DNA of 64,000 nucleotides from Diospyros lotus (lineage: Eukaryota; Streptophyta; Magnoliopsida; Ericales; Ebenaceae). Made by a program: the position numbers and the translations under genes. The stretch covers positions 53,145,716 through 53,209,715 of the forward strand of contig NC_068338.1 of the NCBI RefSeq assembly GCF_014633365.1, in the 5' to 3' direction. The notes under the pieces were generated by a model, which saw only the letters and a program-made list of their open reading frames with translations, searched no databases and was not told where the DNA came from. The first letter of the stretch is position 1; every line of letters starts with the position of its first letter. This document shows positions 21,553-35,053 of this stretch, piece by piece.

Positions 21553-24500
21553 AAAAAATAGATTTGACCAAAAAAGTGGTGTTTGATGCATATTTTTATT
21601 TTAAAAATATTATTTAGACATTCACTTGTAATACTTTTGATAATATTTGTATATTAATATATTATTTATTTACATTAATATAACATAAATAGTAACACAT
21701 CAATATAAAATTATCATAAATAAATGTCTAATAACATTTTTATTTTAATTTTTTAGTAAAAATTGAGTTGAGTCACTTATTTTATTTTTTTTTCAAAAAT
21801 GTTACTTAGACATTCTAGAGTGACATTTGATTTGATATCCTTACATTAATATATTGTACACCTAAATTGATTAGATATATAGTATGATGTATTAATATAA
21901 AAATATCACATCAAATATCATTCCACAACGAAAAGATTTACGTTAAAATTATATATTTACAAAGATAGTATCATATTTCTTTTACAATAGAGTCAATGCG
22001 ACACATATTTTATTCATCAACAATGACTATCACATAACACATTATCCTATCATAAAATTGCTCGTATCCTATATTCTTTTCTACCAAGTTTGAGAATTTT
22101 GAGTCAGTCATTGTTAGAGATCTCATCCAAGCATCATAAAAAGATAATTTCACGAAAAATCTCGCTATTCTGTCAAGAGTCAAAATATATAATCAGACCA
22201 ACCCAATGCAAACACATTCTTAAACTTATTCATTACTTTGATGCTCATTTTCTCTTATATTGAGTATTAACTTGACCGTCAAAATTATTAATTTTTTTTA
22301 TAAAAAAAGTCAACAATCCAGGTGTTATGAAAGTAAAATTATTGTTAATACTTTATTAGGCTGAGCATCTGTCATTACTTAATACATAAGATGTGGTGGC
22401 TAAATCAAAGTAGGCTTAAGGCCAAAGCATTAATATAATATATATACATATATATATTCCAATCTACTAAACCAATTTTATAAAGAAAATTTGTAACTTT
22501 ACTGTCTCATAATTTTATAATAATATAAGGACACGTATTTATGTATTTATTTATTTGCAAGAAACCCAATGAATGAATTTCATGCATCTACAATGTCAAA
22601 GGGAATGATCAATTGTTTTGGGGGGCTCATTTTGGACTTTAGGTATTTGACCCAAGTTTAAGCATAAAAATATTCTATCACAGATAGGCTCTACACAATG
22701 TTTACGTCTCCTTTTAAAGGTCAATTGTAAGACTCATCGTGGGTCGATGTAAGGATGCACAATGCACAATTGTAGGCCACCAAAATCAACAGCAAGAGAC
22801 TATTGTTAATGATGCACTTAAATAAAGCTCCTTAAGCCATTCATGGCATTGATTTGGTTGGGCTCTCTCTCTCTCTCTCTCCTCTGATCATTCATTCTTA
22901 CTGTTGAAGCATTTCTAAAGCTTGTGTTCCACTTAATCATGTAGGGCATGAATCAATCACCCTTTAAGCAACAGTACATTGTGCATTTATTCCAAAAGGC
23001 ACAGCTACCCTCGTAAATTAATAATTAGATGCATGCACCAAAAGTCCACCTGCTAGCACATAGTAATATTATGAGTGATAAAAGAGTATTGATGTGTCTA
23101 CAAATGAGTGGCCTCAAGTTGTACTCCCCATAGTTTGGATGCTTGGTTCAGCTCACTGGTTTAGTAAGAGACTAATGGTATCACCAAAGACGTAACCCCT
23201 CCCCGTTCTTGAAAATGGTCCTTCGGGTTCACATCACTTCTCCCGATTGGACCGGCTCAAGCGCTAGGGGACCGTAAGTCATTATTAATTTAGGGGCTCT
23301 AACTCCTTAATAAAAAATAAAAAATTAATAAATTTAAATAATTATTTATTAAGCTGGAGGGGTTGGACCCTAGGCAATTGCCTTACCAGTCTACCCCTTC
23401 AACCGACCTGACTCCCGATCCGATCCCTCAACTGATTCTAGCATGGAAGTTAAAGATAAACAATTACCCTCTCTTAAACACAATTTATAACTTTTATCTT
23501 GTTGTGTTTTTCAAATAATAATTCTTATCAAAATCTCACTCAATGAGTGTTGATTTTTAGTTTTATAGCGATTCAAAATGAGTTAAAAAATTTTAATTGA
23601 AGTTACATGACGTAATTCTTATTATTACTTCCTATTTTACTCACGACTTGATTAATAATGGGGAGAAATTGGGACCAGATTTGAAGTGGAGTAGCTGTGT
23701 AGGACTGGGTGGTCCTCCACCCACAAAACACCATGGCCCCTCCTGTGCCTCACCATTCACCAACACCCTTTCTCCTTTCTCATTCCTCCTTGCCTGATGA
23801 TTTATCACTTTCCAAACCTACCAATCCATTACTGTCTCTACTCTTCCTTATAATTATAATAATTATTAATATTTTTAGGGTCATAGTTAAATAATAATAA
23901 TAAATATATTTTATTTTTTTAAAAATGTATTTCTCACATTTTTTTAATTTTTAAAAAAATTATTAGTTAATTAACCATTAAAATTATTTTGATGTTAAAG
24001 AAATACAATAAATATATTTTATCTAAAAATAATAAATATTTATTGTTGCTTGGATAATAATTAATATTGTCCATATATATATATATATATTGATATTACC
24101 CATTATCAATGTCAATGTCTCTTGGTCCATTTTATGGATAACCTTACAAGTTTTCATTTTGTCTCCACTCAACAAGAGATTCCAAGAGGAGAAGGGAAGA
24201 ATAAGGAGAATTTGTGAGAAACCCTAAATCTCGACTATCATATAAAAAATAAAAAATAAAACTTAAAGTCGTATTGAGTATTTCATTTTTGTCTTAGCTG
24301 GATTAAATTAATGAATGATTACTTCTATTATTACATTTTGTTAGGTGAAAGAACACAAAAGAAAGTGGAAGTAGCAAAACAAAATCAAGAAACCCCAATG
24401 CAGGAAGCTTCAGTTGCTGCAAGCTCTAAACCAAAAGTAGAGAGTTTATGTTTACCTTCTTTACTTTGAGAAAGTTGTTCTTTTGCCAAAATTTGTTCAT

Positions 24501-27500
24501 CAATGGGCTTGATCTTTCAATTCAATTTCCCTCAAATAGAGTAGTTTTTTGGAATTAAGCTAAAATGGTTAATAAATCAAACTTAATTAGCATGATTGTA
24601 TAGCAATTAATCACAAATAATATGGTAAGAGGGTGTTAGTAACAATATCATAGGAATAACGGTTTCGAGTTCAATTTGTGAAAATAATTTATTTATAAAA
24701 TAAGGATAAAATAATGTATAAAAATGATCGACTCTTCTTTTGTCCTCTCAAATGAATAGGCTCTTATTTTATTTATTATGCATGTCTGTGTATCTCATTT
24801 CATGTCACATATTTTCTATTATTTGTATTTTGATAATCATTTGACTCTATCGTTTTTCATTTAGAATTTAAAATTTTAATCTATCGTTCGAATACATACT
24901 ATTAAAAATATTTAAATTTAGATTCAAACACATCTTAATTTTAGACCCAGTAAATAAAAGAAATTTGAATAGCTTCTCATAAATAACATTTTAAGTGAAA
25001 GAAATACAACCTTACACTTGTTCTAACTTTTCTCTTTTAGAGCTTTCATGGCATAAGGGAAAAGGTTGAAGTTAGTGGGAGGGAAAAGTGAAAAACTATT
25101 AAGTATTCAAGTGTTAGATGATGAAAACCATTAACTCTAATTAAGAAGTGATAATATTTAATTAATTCTATGGTATTGGCTGCAATTTTAGAATTGTTTG
25201 GTGTAAATTCAAGTCAAATTAACTACATGTGAATAGTATTTTTCAGTTGAATTATTAGAGATTATTATATCTATCATGATACGTAATGGAGTCTTTGAGA
25301 GTCTACGCATCATGTAAGTGACTTAATACTTTACTCATCATAATATGTAATGTAGTGTAGTCTTTATAACATTATAAATCTCTTATAATTGTTGTGAGAC
25401 TCTACAGATCAAGTATTCGAACACTCCCCATATTATGCGAATGATTCAACGCTCCGCTCATTACAATATATTGTGCGATTTGTGTAATAGTGCGTGCCTC
25501 TTATAGTTGTTGTGGGGTCTCATAGGTCATAAATGCAAATACCCCACAATATAAAATTTATATATAATATAAACTATGTTATCCCTTCTTATTCTCAAAC
25601 AAAAGCAAAGTTAAAAAGTGAGTATTATAATTTTGCTTTGAGAAAACAATGTGGAAAGGGAGAGAATAATAAAATAATAAAAATAAAGTGACAACTATAA
25701 ATCTTTTGGTTCATAATAAATTTAAAAAAAAATACATAAAATTGAATCTAATTTGAGTGCTTAGAATTGAAGCTTGCAGTTGGAGATGATGGATTTTTAG
25801 TTAGGGATTTACTTACAATCACAAGCTTGAATAAATAAGAAGGATAGGGACAAATAAATATTGCGAATTCTAGACAAATAATACAAGAAATGAGTTAAAG
25901 AGTTAATAATAATGTAATTGATTTCGCTTACTAAAATTAAGGCTTGATATATTATTATTATTATTATTAATAAAATTTTAATTTGCAATTCCATTTTTCA
26001 TGGATACAAATGGTGTTAATTTGCAACGAGAGTGGTACATTACATATATATGGTGTGTAGGAACGAATATGCAGTGAAGACACGATGGGATGATGCTCAC
26101 ACTCCCAGTGGCAGTGGGTTCCAATTGGGAATGCAGTTGGATTATGCCCACAAGTCTTCTGAGTTGAGTGGCCGTCTCCCAGACTCCAGATAATAATATT
26201 ATTATTATTATTATATTAATTAATTAATTAATGAGCGGAGGCAACAGTGAAGAGGGAGGGAATTGACGTTTCAAGAGCCGTCGGTTGCATCCGATGCTTA
26301 CGCTGGAGAAAGTCTACGGGGATGGGTCCCTTTGGGTTGAGAAAACACAAATTTCCTTTGTCTTTTGTAAATAGTTGTTTTTTTTAAGGTGGAATCTTCT
26401 GCCTGCCGGAGGAGGAGCTGAGGACGGAGGCGGCCTTCAGACACCACCACCACCAGCACCCGCCCTTCGCCTTTTGCCAAGTGTTCGTTTGCATCTTTTC
26501 TTAATATTGGGAAATGGAAGAACGAACTTTTATAAATAGTAAAACATCAAAATATATATATATATATTTTTTATTTATTAATAATTTTTTATTAATTAAT
26601 ATATATTTAAGTAATATTTGTTAATTATTATATAGAACCAAAAAAATAAAATATGAAAAATATATCGACCTTTTTAGTTTTCTAATATATTTATTAAATT
26701 TATCTGATAATATCTAAAAAAAACCTCTCTCGTGAATTTTATTTGACCATTTACAGTCTCAGATAAATTTATCTAACCCCCTAAATAAATTTATTTGACA
26801 TTTTACAAATAAATCCAAATTAATCATATACCTTTATGTAAAAGCTTCACTCATTTCTTTTTACATCTTCATCTTTTTCTCGTCCATTTTTTTTCACATC
26901 TTTATCTTCTTCTTGTCACCAAACCTTTCCATTCACCGATTTCATTCTTCCTCATCTTCTTTTTCATCTCCTCACCGATCATCCCCTCTCGCTTTATCGA
27001 TTTTTTCCCCTCACTTAATTGTCTAACAACGTTGGTCTTTTTCATTGGCTTCATCGTCCAGCCACCAATCTTCCAATTCTTCTCCTTTATTCAATCTAAG
27101 CCACCAATCTAACAACGTTGGTCTTCCTTATCTTCTTTTTCATTCTTCAATCTTTGTTTGTCTTTTTTTTTAATTTTATATTTTATTATTTTTAACTATT
27201 TAAGTAAAATTATTATAATTCACTAATAATTATTTTTACTTTCTAAATCTTTTTAGAATTTATTTTTAAACATAAATTTAAAAACAAAACATTATTTTTA
27301 TTTTTAACAATTCATATTAATAATAAAATATTACTTTAATCATAATTTTCTTATTGTTATTAATATACCATTTTAAATAAATTTGATAATAAAAATATTT
27401 TAGTAAAAATCACATTAAACAAATATATAAAGAGAAAAAGTATAATTTTTAATAAATATAAAAAAATTAACAATAATAAATATTTTACTCGATACAATAA

Positions 27501-27824
27501 AACTATATCATACATAATGGCTGTTTGTTAAAATTGAGGCCTGCCGGCCCAGTCTTGAAAAGAGAGGAGAGAGAGAATGGGAGATGGCGCATGCACCACC
27601 AGCACACCCAAGGCAAGGATGCGGAATAAACAAAGAGAAGGCGCGCCTACGCGTAAATTGCTATGGCTGAATTCAAAAGGGTAATTACAGCTCAAGATCA
27701 CAACAGCGACATTACATTCTAACCCCATCACATATCAACATTTTTCATGGCAAAAACAAAATAAACCCCCCCCAAAAGAAAAAAAAAGACTAAATAAAAG
27801 CCTAGCATAATAATAAAATCATCA
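21553..27824. other. AT-rich spacer between COI1 and the unknown gene
   Basis: More than 6 kb without a supportable gene. It holds microsatellites ((CT)n at about 22863-22881, (AT)n near 24071-24090 and 26545-26569), a diverged tandem repeat at 25329-25530 and a pyrimidine-rich stretch at about 26860-27130 in which TCTAACAACGTTGGTCTT occurs twice. The last few hundred bases probably include the 3' UTR of the minus-strand gene. Confidence 0.4.
25329..25530. repeat. Diverged tandem repeat, about 120-bp period
   Basis: Two copies align by eye: one from 25329 (TACTTTACTCATCATAATATG, then CTCTTATAATTGTTGTGAGA) and one from 25450 (ACGCTCCGCTCATTACAATA, then CTCTTATAGTTGTTGTGGGG). A partial third copy may precede them. 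Confidence 0.5.
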
Positions 27825-30800
27825 TCAGTTCACTCTTCCCCCCATCATCTTAGATGTGGAGGAGGAGGAACCTTCATCTTCATCTTCATCCTCATTAGCA
27901 CCACTACGTGGTTTCTCCATTCGATCCTCCAAACTTCCTCCTCGGGTGACGCATCTCTTGATCACACTGCCTACCACTGATTCCTCCGGCAGTGAAATCA
28001 ATCCCATGGCGGCTATGCTGGTTGCAATAGCACCAACTGCAACATCCCTCGACCCACTGTAAAGGCCCCGGCTTCCAGCTGCAAGAATGCTAGGGTTATC
28101 ATAGCTATCGCTGCCTGCCAGAACAGAAGGCAGCACACTCATCAAAGGCGGGTTAGACTGGCTAGAACCACTGATAAGCAGCCGCAGAGTCTCTCTTGCC
28201 CCCTCTTCAATGACAGAATTACTTTCTGGGATCAATGGGTTGACAAGTTTCGGGAGTAGAGGTGGAAGGGTAGTCGAGATAGCAGGACCTGCACTAACAA
28301 GGTAGCCTTGCCCAGAGGAGCACACATCGATGACAGGAATGTGGACGATAGGGTCACAGATTAAAGGTGTGAATGTCGGGATCTGCTGTGAACTTGACCT
28401 AGAGATGGGCAGCCGGACTAGTGGCTCCGGAAGCAATGGCGGGAAATCAATAGGCGGGATTTGGGCAACATTGAAGGGTGATGCTGGCGTCAACACACTC
28501 GAAGACCTGGTAGGTGGCAGCATCGAAGAAAGTGGAGGTAGAGAAAGTGAAAGTGAATCACTCAATGAAATGGGCAGCTGTGGAGGTGCAACTGTATATT
28601 GCAGTGTCGATGCAATAGGCGGGCACCAGCAGTAATAGGGAGATAACAGAGTTGAAGCTACGGAATTGACTTGGGACGTTGGGCTCAAAAAGGGTGGGAA
28701 GGCAGATTTCCCAGGTGAACCAGATAAATCTGCGAAGGAGTTTTTTATGGGTGTTTCAGGAAGCTTGTCCTTTCCACTAGAACTAGGAGTAGAAGCATCA
28801 GAGGCAACGGGTGAAGCAACGGCCAGCTTTTCCGCAGCAGAAAGCTGGCCATCACATCGCTTTAGTATTTCTCGGGCAACATTTCTCAAGGAGGAGAAAT
28901 TTCTTGGCAGGCCCTCTTTAAAAGAACTTGACCTTGGACTGAGGCTGCCTTGATGCATTGAATTACTCTTCCTGATTGACTCCCACACGGTCGAACACGC
29001 AGAGATTTTGAAGCCAAGGATGAGGATATGGTGGCGTTCCGACAAGGTGCAGAAATATCTGATGACAAATCTGAGGGAAGTGTAACTGTGACAGCAGAAC
29101 TGGCCTGTGTTTTGGTCACAGATGATCCAACAAGATAAGCTTTGAGATGAGTTGCAAAAGAGTCAAGGCGTGACTCGCTAATTCCAGTTAGTTCAGCAAG
29201 TGAGGGCTTCTTTTTAAGCAGATCCTTCATCTATATCAGCAGCAATGAAGAGCAAACAAATATTAATGAGTTTTAGCATTATGCTGCATATTATATATAT
29301 ACATATATATATATGCTGATCATTAATGGACTTGGATATACCTTTGACAGCAGCTCATCACCCAGAAGTTTTGACTTCTCTGAACACCAAAAATAGAGCG
29401 TCTCTCCATTAGGTATCTTAATGAGGAAGGACCGGCCAGATTTGTCTGCTGGGATTCCTTCAATTATCACAGCAGAACACTGAGAGTCACTGCTTAAAGT
29501 TGACAGTCTCTCAGTATGGCCACTATCCGCAATGAATGAGATGCGCAAATCAGATGTTGGCAAGAGAGTGAGATTCAAAATCCCCCTGTTTCAACGAGGA
29601 AAAGAAGAGAGAGGGAGAGAACGTGAGTCTAGAAACAATAGAGAAAACAATCAAATCAATAACCAACAGAAGGAAACTGGGAATAGTAGCAGTAGTTAAC
29701 ATCTAAAAGAAAACGTGTATACTGATAAACTGAATAGGTAGAAATGAACAAAATAATGTGTCTGAATGGTGAATTAAACTTTAACTTCATATTACAATTG
29801 AGCCTTTTTTTTTTATTGCAACAAACATTGGCCAAAGAGACACAGTGGTCTGAAATTTCATCTAGCCAACCCCACCAAGTGGTATTAAGTCTTGTGGTTA
29901 TTATACCCATTGGCTCCATATTACTTCTGATTGCACAGAAAAGAATTTTTTCCCACACGGGGCCTAGGGTTACCTATTATTAATAAATCTTAAAAGTATT
30001 CCTGAACTGTGAAACCCAAATGGCCTTGAAAGAACATCAAGATTAAAGCAATGCAAGGAGACCAAACACAAAGGGCTAGTTCACCAGCAATTTGAATGAG
30101 TTAAATTTATGTTACTTGGGAATGCACTATTCAAGTTAAGTACATTATTTATAAGCTTACCAGGAAAAAGAGCTAGAATAAAGTTGACTTGAAAATTGTG
30201 TTAGCATTTAGACATTTTCTTTCCCTCTATTGGGGATCAGTACTGTTGAATTTAACCTCCCTAAATGGACAAGCCAAACAAGTTCCATTTAATATCGCAT
30301 ATACCTCTTAAGAAGCTGATTCATCGTGGATAGGTGAAGAAGTTTCTTAGCCACTAATTAACATTCAAATGATGGAATGTATAATATAAGCCAAAAAGAC
30401 ATGAAAATCACAGTTTGTATGAATAACAATAATGTAAAGAAAAATTTTGCTAGCCATAACAAAATTAGACCTTAGGCAGCAAAAACAGTAACACGTATCT
30501 TAAATTTATTCATTTCAGGACAAGAAGAATATTTGAAGGATAATGATGAAAACAGAAAACAACAAAGGACCTAATCATCAGAATGATATATCAATATACA
30601 GAAGAACAATTAAGACAACCTTGCACAAAATCAGCCACAAAAATAGACATTGGGTAACCAAGAGTTAAATAATGAGTGAATTATATAACATAAGAGCATG
30701 AAACTACCTTTACTTCCTCTTAATTCAGAGACATAATAGATTACGCCCACTTTACCTACAAGTAAAAAGACGCATTCATTTGGAATGATGAACATTGTCA

Positions 30801-33316
30801 CCATCAATAACTTAAAATATAAAGCCCTGCAACTTCTACTTGTCATCAACTATAGCTTGCTATAATGCAGCTACTAAATAATTAAACTGCTATCCATATA
30901 GAACACCCAAAAGAAAAGATGTAATATAAAATATTGAAAAAAACAAACAACATTGATGCAACAACATGGCCATAATGGGTCAAAAGCAAAATATGACAAC
31001 AATTTACAAGGTCTATTAAAGTAGACAAATATGTTCATCTGGAATAGTTGTAAAATCACTGTTGCAGCAAATTTCAAAAATGTGATTAATAACCTCATAA
31101 TTTTCTAAAACAAATACTCACGTCTTCCATAACCAATATGGCCATATATATTCATAACACCAACCTTCATGGTGTCTCTCCCAGATAGAACGCACCTCCT
31201 AGCTATGAGACAGTCTCATACGGTGATGCAGTGGTCTACAACTGAGCAAATAAAATCCAGCATGAAGTGACGGGGGTGAGATCATTAGGTTGAACAAATA
31301 TGTCTGCAATTCATGTACAAGGCACTCAAATATGCACCCTAGCAAGTTTAGGGATCAAATAATGAAAGGACTCCCTAGGTTCATAAAATCAGTCATAAAA
31401 GAAACACAAAATCCAGATTACCACTCAGAAGAGGCGCCAAATAATCCAGTTCTTTAGATAATAATAAAAAATTAAATAGAATATTGAAAATTCCAGCAAA
31501 TGGAACAACATTTCTCAGGGAGACGCCATCATCATCAAAAGGGATTACTGTACCAGTCCCATATAAATGGATACAATCAAAAGTAAAATCCACAATTCAA
31601 ATGTCTGGTTAAAATCAAGAAGTCAAATCCCTTCCAAATATAATATATGGTAGATCAACCTCCAGCTAAGAGCCAAAGCAATAAAATTATTTCTGCACAA
31701 CAAAATAAAGAGCTATAAATCTGGCTGATGTGCTCTATTTGATCCTGAAAATGTAAGCATAATTTTGCAACTTCCAGTGTTATAGTACATGGAGGGGAAA
31801 ATTACATCATCTGTGGAAGCACTAACATACTAAGAATGATAAACTTAATGTGCCACAAAGAGTACTACCCTACACGGATTAGGAGGGAGCCTAGGCCATT
31901 CTTCATTTTTCATGTCCTTAATCTAGAAGAAGGTTTCCACTTTAATCAAACCAGAAAGCACAAACCGTAAGACAGAGTAGATAAAGTTTATTTACCAAAC
32001 ATTATCAGAAAACCCCCAACTGATACAATACCCGAAGTACCATTGACTACATAAATATGTTTATGTCTCTATAGCAACTTGGTTTACAATTCCTATTCAA
32101 CTATAAGAGGCCAAATTAGACACATACAGCTCCAATAGTATAAATTATCTAAAATGTACTCAAAAGGATACAGAGCACTATATTCCAATTTCCAACAGTG
32201 CACGCATTAGTAAACCAATATTACATGGCACCGCAGCACCAAACAATGGTACCACAAAACTTAAAAGGAAAATTATTTTTGGCATATTGGTTTTCTGCTA
32301 AGCTGTTAAACCGAGAAATGGCAATGTTGCCAATTAAATATACATAATAAGGTATCACCACTCAGTTACAAGCAAACTTGTGAACCTGCCAATGTAATAG
32401 ATTGTGCACAGTTACAAACTGAGCAAAACAGAAGAATTGCTATTGATTGAAATTAAAAACCAACAAAATGAAAAACAACAAATCCAATATCCCAATCACA
32501 AATAAATGTGGAGGACGAAATTAAAAAGCTACAAGTAACCACACAGTCATACAAAGCAATGCTTTAGTGTTCTCGATTACCTTGTTGCGGTTGGGCACAA
32601 CAGCGTTCCTTGCTTGGTAATCTTTCCAACACGAATGGAAACAAGTGGAATGCACAGGCACCTTGCTAGCATGCCAACTTCAGATGGCTCAAAGTGCTGT
32701 TAAGCGAAAAGTATACCGATTAGTTCAATGAATCATAATATACATCGAATATACATATACATAGATATATAATAGCCCTCAGCTAATTGGATTTAAAAAG
32801 AAAATCATCTCTCTCAAATGAACATATTCAAGTTTCAGAATACTTCTTCAAAGAAACCGCAAAAAAGAAAAGCTAAGTAGACATCAGATTAACTACAAAA
32901 ATATCGAGCAGCACGTATTCTTGGTTGATTTGCGCATCTACCTGACTTAGATGAGCCAACAAGCGGTCCTCGGCAGCATCGCACGAGACGTTCAGCTTCA
33001 GCAAGGGCTTTAACCTCTCATCGGCGCGACATGCCCCCAGAATCTGCAAATCCAAAGCCTGGAGAAACTGAAGCACCCTGACTTCTGGACCGCTCTGTGC
33101 AAGTAACAGATCTCCATCCCCTCCGGCCATAAGAATCTCCGTCAAACGCTCCGCAAGCTCACCATCACCAGACCTTCCCGATTCCCCAGAAGTTCCAGCC
33201 TCGAAGGCCTCCACATCGCTTGAATCATCAAAATCACCGCCTTCGGCAAGATCCACGAGATCCACGTCCTCTATCTCGCGGTCACCGAGCGATTGCTGTT
33301 TCTCGTAGTTAACCAT
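27825..33316 (-). CDS. Conserved plant protein of unknown function (At2g39950-like), apparent frameshift
   Basis: Exons by splice signals and frame: 32942-33316, 32581-32696, 29342-29585 and 27825-29230. The product would be about 713 aa. Residues 1-125 are acidic (VDLVDLAEGGDFDDSSD); 126-163 contain HFEPSEVGMLARC; 164-245 look like a small beta-rich domain (ending GETLYFWCSEKSKLLGDELL) that faintly recalls the Rpn13 Pru fold; the C-terminal half is Ser/Pro-rich with an acidic tail. Its position between COI1 and SPC25 matches Arabidopsis At2g39950, recalled as annotated 'flocculation protein' with no real function. Exon 4 is 1406 nt, one short of keeping frame: near 28966 the reading must shift from the frame with KSLRVRPCGSQSG to that with NSMHQGSLSPRSSSF. 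This is either a real 1-nt deletion or a sequence error. Confidence 0.8.
29586..32580 (-). other. Intron 2 of the unknown gene (3.0 kb)
   Basis: Donor AAG/GTAATC, acceptor AACAG. No recognisable gene or complete element inside; short frames on both strands are random. Confidence 0.75.
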
Positions 33317-35053
33317 GTCTGAAACTCAGAAACCCTAGAAAATTCCTCGCGCTATGGACGGAATCGCTACAAAATCGATAAATCAATACGGATCGAACAC
33401 TGAATTTTTCAGAGAATCGATCGAAACCGAAGAATTCAAGAAGATGAATTTGGAGAAGAACAACCAAACCAATCAGACTCAAAGCAGAAAGAAATGAAAG
33501 AAAGAAAGAAAGAAAGAGAGCGTCCTCCAATAAGAAGATAAGGAAGGAAGGGGAAAGGCCTTATATAGAGCACAGGGGGACACCCTACGGACCTGAAACC
33601 TGTTAGGAATTCCGGTTTTGTGGTAGGTTTGGGATCCGCGTGGCACCCGCCAGCTTTCATCTATGGGGGATCCAACGTGGAGATAAAAAATCTAATGCCA
33701 TGTCAGCAATTAGCCGACTATTTCGCTTCTGTTATTAAAACCAAGTCACACTCAATTTCGTCAATTTTTTTTTTTTTTTATCTTCAATCAAAATACATTA
33801 ATTCAAAAAAATGGTGTCTTAATCAAATGGGTAATTGTCAGATATTAGCAGTCAGATTAAACTTATAAACACATTAAATACTTCATTTTTTAGTTAAATA
33901 TAATAAAATAATAAATAAATCACTAATTTAAGCACCGAAATTTAATGTTTATATCATATTTTCAAGATATAAAATAATTTCTCTCATAAATTCCAGTTGC
34001 TCATATTTTAATTTTTATTTTAAATTTTTAAAATCGAGAATAATTTATCCAAGTATGCTATTTAATAATATATATTAATCAATTAAAAATAATTTACAAA
34101 TACGTTATTTAGGTTTTATTTGGTCAAAAATAAATAAAAATAATTTTAGTTAAATCAAAATTACCATTCAATTCGATTCAATATATAGCTTGATTCTATT
34201 CACTTTGTAAGTTTGATAATTTTTGTCATTTTGATTTAATTTTTATATTAAAAAACTTAAAATAACCAAATTGATTAAAAAGTAAAAAAATGATGTCATT
34301 TTTACACTTTGTTAATTTAATTTTTTTTAATTTATTTAGCCTGTTTGATTTTTTCAATTTGAAAATCTATTCAACCAATCCAAGTCCAATTCGATTTTTC
34401 AATAACTGAACGGATCGAATGCCCATCCCTAGAAATACGATAAAAGATATAATAAATATATTTAATTGGGGAGGAGGAGGAGGAAAGAGTGAACCAGCGC
34501 AAGAAGTTGGTCTTTGGATAAATGCAAGGCATTACAAACAACAGTTGTTCCTGCCCCTACCCTAAGCATTGACACAATATAATGGCGAAAAAATCATAGC
34601 ACCATTGGATAGCTAAGTTTCATCAAGAGTACAGACAGATCAAACTCCAAAGCAACCATGCAATCAGCACTAAATCAATAAGAACATTGGCAAAACAAAC
34701 AAGAAAGGTAGCCAGCCAGCCAGCAATATGCTTTTCCTTCTGCTTCTGCAAAGAACTTAGTAATCATATCAACCGTGAGGTCTGTATAAAAATTAACACT
34801 GACCATCAGAGAAATTAAATAGCCACCAAGATGGATGGTAAGCTGCCCATATTTCATCAGCCAGAACAATTAAACCATAACTTAAGTTCTCCTTGCATTT
34901 TCTATTGCAATGTTGATTCAATAGTTTCATTTCAAAATCCATCCAAGCAAAGAAACTATAATTTAAGACTGTCTATGTTCAGTAAAATATTACTGGAGTT
35001 TCTCACGTCAGGAAAGAATCCTATCAAAGGGAATCTGAAGCTCACAAGTCTCA
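33317..35053. other. Spacer between SPC25 and the unknown gene
   Basis: Both neighbours are on the minus strand, so this holds the promoter of the unknown gene (33317 to about 33700, with a TTTC-type repeat near 33495-33516) and the 3' region of SPC25. At about 34100-34431 there is a degenerate repeat whose right end, CCCATCCCTA, is typical of plant hAT-like MITEs. No gene seen. Confidence 0.4.
34100..34431. mobile_element. Putative degenerate hAT-like MITE end
   Basis: The right border complement reads TAGGGATGGGCATTCGATCC, the usual end of a widespread plant MITE type, preceded by ATTCGATTC/GAATCGAA-like subterminal motifs. The left border and target duplication were not resolved. Confidence 0.35.

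Noticed and set aside
26298..26480. Small minus-strand open frame with GC-rich start
   Set aside because: 60 codons, no recognisable motif, and surrounded by AT-rich spacer.
27856..28953. Plus-strand open frames opposite the unknown gene's last exon
   Set aside because: They are antisense shadows of the Ser/Pro-rich coding frame and have no splice or homology support.
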